From Typha latifolia (lineage: Eukaryota > Streptophyta > Magnoliopsida > Poales > Typhaceae): a stretch of DNA of 64,000 nt. Both the position numbers and the translations under genes were made by a program. Under the pieces are notes generated by a model. That model did not search any database. It saw only the letters and a list, made by a program, of their open reading frames with translations, and had not been told where the DNA came from. Below are positions 61,176 through 64,000 of the stretch, one piece after another (the stretch's first letter is position 1; each line of letters begins with the position of its first letter). The DNA is taken from the NCBI GenBank assembly GCA_019914945.1, contig CM034101.1, forward strand, positions 13,713,188 to 13,777,187, in the 5' to 3' direction.

Positions 61176-63605
61176 CTATCTTCCAGATTCTATATTTAGT
61201 ACAGCTTTCTTATCTAAGCTGTAATAGCTAGTGGTTACATTCTCAGGATAGTTTGATGATCCCTCAAGTAAGCTTTCCACCTCTGGATTATGTTGTGCCC
61301 AAGGATGTTTCTCGACTTTCTGTAACCTATCAAGCTCCTCTGCTACTTCCTTCATTGTTGGCCTTTCTTCTGCTATGATATTTAAGCATGCCACTGCTAG
61401 CTCAGCAAATTCCTTAATCAACTCCATGTCTTCTTCACTGATAATTTGGTCGTTTAGAAGTTCATGGAGTCGACCCGCCTTCATAGCAGATATGAAATTT
61501 GATGAGAGGCTTCTCTCTTCCTCCGGTGCTGCAAAATTAAATGCTTTTTTGCCGGTAAGGAGTTCCAAGAGAACCACACCAAAGCTATAAACATCACTTT
61601 TATTCGTTAGGATGCTTGTTAGCATGTACTCTGGGTCTAGATAACCACAAGTCCCTTGAACCAACGTGACGAACTGGGTTTCATCCATTGGAGCTATCAT
61701 CGAAGCTCCAAAATCCGACACCTTTGCCATGTAATTCTCATCCAAGAGAATGTTAGAAGGCTTGACATCTCCGTGAATTATTGGCGGCGATGCTGATGAA
61801 TGTAAGTAACTGAGCGCTTCTGCCGACTCGTGAGCAATCCTTAGACGAGTTTTCAATGATATATGGGGTGTATTGTTCTTGCCATGGATAAGCTGATACA
61901 GGGTACCATTAGGGACAAACTCATAAACCAGCATGGGAACTTCCACCTCCAAGCAACAACCGAGAAGCTTGACCACATTCTTGTGGTTGATCTGGGAGAG
62001 AATTAACATCTCCTTTCCTAATTCCTTCATTTGGCTGTCGTTGATCACCCTAGATCTTTTTATGGCTACTACCCTATTGTTTTTGAGAGTACCCTTGTGG
62101 ACAGTGCCACAACCTCCGCGACCAAGAATGGTACTGTCGTCAAACTTATTCGTCGCCTCTTCTAGCTCTTTCTTGGTAAATATCTTAAAGGACATGGGTT
62201 GCTTCGACTTTATCTCTTCATACAACAGCCATCCACCGTGCCGTCTAAAATATTCCTCTTTGACTTGCTTTAGTTTTCTTCTTTCTCTTATAAAGTAGAA
62301 GCAGAAAACTAGCAGTAGTAGTATAACAACACCGGCACTAATGCCTGCGTGTAGACACCAAACCCAATTAATGTAAGGTTAACATTAACTAATGCAAGTT
62401 TTGATGTGTAAAGAGTTAGCTGCTGATATATCATATACCTATAGCTACCGGCTCTGTGGGTGAACGTTTTGGGTTGGGATAACATTTCCCATTGAGAGAA
62501 GGATCACCGTATTCCCCTGGTGGGCATGAACATGAGAAATTCCCTGGTGTATTGCTGCAAATTCCAGAGCATGGATAGTTATCCTTGTCGGCACACTCAT
62601 CTATATCTGCGATAAAAAAGAAAGCTAATTAAGATAACCGATTTAATTACCTAATCATAAAAGGAGAGGGAGAGATGAAGAAAGAGAACCTTGGCATCCT
62701 CCAAGTAGATAAGGATTCCCTCGATACCCGTCGGAACAATTGCAAAGATAACCAGGGCCATTGGTTGAGTTGATGCATCTACTGTTCTCACTTAGGCATG
62801 CATAGGAGGTCATGTTGAGCTTGGCTATCTCGCATGTTTCGTTACCAATGGCCCAATCAATAGCCATCGGCGCATACCCATCATACAACTCGCGGGTGGT
62901 GATGTACGAGCTCTTGAACTCGAACCAACCCTCCTCTGCGAGAACCGCGTAGCTACAGGCGCTAAAGTTCCATACGTTGAGACTGCTGAATCTTCTGTCG
63001 AACCAGACCTTGTAGTAGCTGATCCCCTTCGGGATGGCGGTCTGGCAGCACCCGATGCCGGCGCATGAGCCGTTCACGAGGCTCTCGGGGGTCTGGCACA
63101 CCGACACGCACCCGCTCTGGTAGCTGTTCACCTTGTTTCTGATCCCGATGTACGCCAGGGTATCGCACCCAACCGTCGTGAACTTGTTGAGCGTGTAGGA
63201 GAACCGATACGGCGTCGAGCTCAGATTCCACATCCAGAATTTTAAGTTGGTGGTGGAGTTCTCCTTGATGTAGCATTGTCTGGATATGGGGTTGTTTATG
63301 CGAGCTTGGCCCGAGGAAAGTGAGATGTTGAGCACCTCTGCGTTGCTGAGGAAGGGCCTAAAGACGCCGCCGTTTGTTATGTTGCAGGTGAGCTTAAAGC
63401 CTCTCATAGAGCACTCAATTCCGATGCCAAAAGGATAGGGGATTCGGACGCCGCCGCACGTATCTTGGCAGCCCGGAAGTGCGACGGCTTCCGTGGATTC
63501 TGTCCGCCGAGGCATCAGCAGGAAGTGGAGCAGAAACAAGACCGCACCTAGGATGTGCCTGAATAATTTCTTGGTTGGATTTCTCTTGCTATGCTCCATG
63601 ATCAT
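61176..63605 (-). CDS. Wall-associated receptor-like kinase (WAK), copy b
   Basis: Exons (minus): 63605-62690, 62606-62439, 62344-61176; same junctions and phases as copy a, also 750 aa. Same domain order: signal segment, GUB_WAK (GCQDTCGGVRIPYPFGIG), Cys-rich region, EGF, calcium-binding EGF (DIDECADKDNYPCSG), membrane helix (about 363-381) and kinase. The kinase keeps Lys457, HGD at 552-554 (non-RD), DFG and CGYLDPEY. Its glycine loop differs from copy a: GRGGCGTVHKG against GRGGYGTVYKG. The open frame extends 26 codons further upstream, but I prefer the Met at 63605 because it aligns with copy a. Differences cluster in the extracellular part, as expected for ligand-facing divergence after duplication. 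Confidence 0.94.
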
Positions 63606-63689
63606 CTCTATCCTCCGGAGGTGAAAGAAGGATAAGAATACCGTCACAACTACACAAGATACCAGGTTTTTAAATAATTTCATTTATCG

Positions 63690-64000
63690 ATCGATTTTTT
63701 TTTTTTTTTATCATTCATGAGCCGAAGACTAGATATGGGCTGGACAAAGGACCAACCCTCCCTAGATACAGAGACATTTTAGGGCCCACCGAGCTTTTTA
63801 GCTATCTAGTCTAGGCTTCAAGCCAAATGCGTCGCCGAACAATTGCTTCGAATCAAACGCCGTCGAGACTTGCTCCAAGCTGTTTGCGTTGTCAAGTTGT
63901 TCTTCCAAGCTAACCGCACTGTCAAGCCATCAACCGAATCGAGTCAAGCCATCAAACTACCAACCACTAAATAATTTCTCCACAATATTATTTAGGGTTG
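63690..64000. other. Upstream flank of WAK b, no gene
   Basis: A poly(T) run at 63692-63709, then mixed sequence in which GTCAAGCCATCAA recurs (63922 and 63951). It may be the edge of another repeat cut by the window end. Confidence 0.4.

Noticed and set aside
63606..63683. Upstream extension of WAK b by 26 codons
   Set aside because: Copy a lacks it and the Met at 63605 aligns with the copy a start. The extension would put a second hydrophobic stretch before the signal segment.
1..64000. CRISPR array, bacterial operon, rRNA or organelle insertion
   Set aside because: No regularly spaced direct repeats with unique spacers, no polycistronic gene order, and no recognisable organellar or rRNA sequence were seen.

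Overview
This window is nuclear DNA from a flowering plant. Every well-supported gene belongs to a plant family, most are split by short GT-AG introns, and the spacers are AT-rich with microsatellites, MITE-like repeats, solo LTRs and decayed LINE pieces. Very GC-rich coding exons (ALOG gene, NAC exon 2, first exons of the receptor kinases) in an AT-rich background suggest a monocot, perhaps a compact-genome commelinid. The species cannot be fixed from sequence alone.

Layout. 1-4.6 kb, minus: GLTP1-type glycolipid transfer protein, last exon cut by the window edge. 4.6-7.5 kb: repeat-rich spacer. 7.5-12.3 kb, minus: RBM42-like RNA-binding protein in six exons. 12.5-18.4 kb: spacer with a dead LINE. 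18.4-19.8 kb, plus: NAC transcription factor. 19.9-24.1 kb: spacer with a GC-rich, G-box-containing island. 24.1-24.7 kb, minus: intronless ALOG (LSH/G1-like) regulator. 25.3-30.8 kb: spacer with repeats and a short ORF relic. 30.9-34.4 kb, minus: L-threonine aldolase in nine exons. 35.3-39.5 kb: spacer with a deleted LINE. 39.6-40.0 kb, minus: DUF761 protein. 42.4-44.7 kb, plus: 11S globulin (legumin) seed storage protein with TATA box and RY motif. 45.3-48.0 kb, minus: small secreted protein of unknown function. 50.0-51.4 kb: a large fold-back element and a solo LTR. 52.75-63.7 kb: a tandem duplication of a module made of a four-pass membrane-protein gene and a divergently oriented wall-associated receptor-like kinase (WAK). 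The second membrane-gene copy is reduced to about 160 bp. Two more solo LTRs of the same copia-like family and an RNase H relic lie between the copies.

Gene models were built by hand from splice signals, reading-frame phase and remembered family sequence. Every intron phase closes in each multi-exon model. The genes do not form a pathway: the window is ordinary plant gene space, and its unusual parts are the WAK/membrane module with its decay history, the solo-LTR family with a repeated TTCGAA-type motif in U3, the fold-back element and a probable GC-AG intron in the globulin gene. No CRISPR array, rRNA, convincing tRNA or bacterial-type system was seen.
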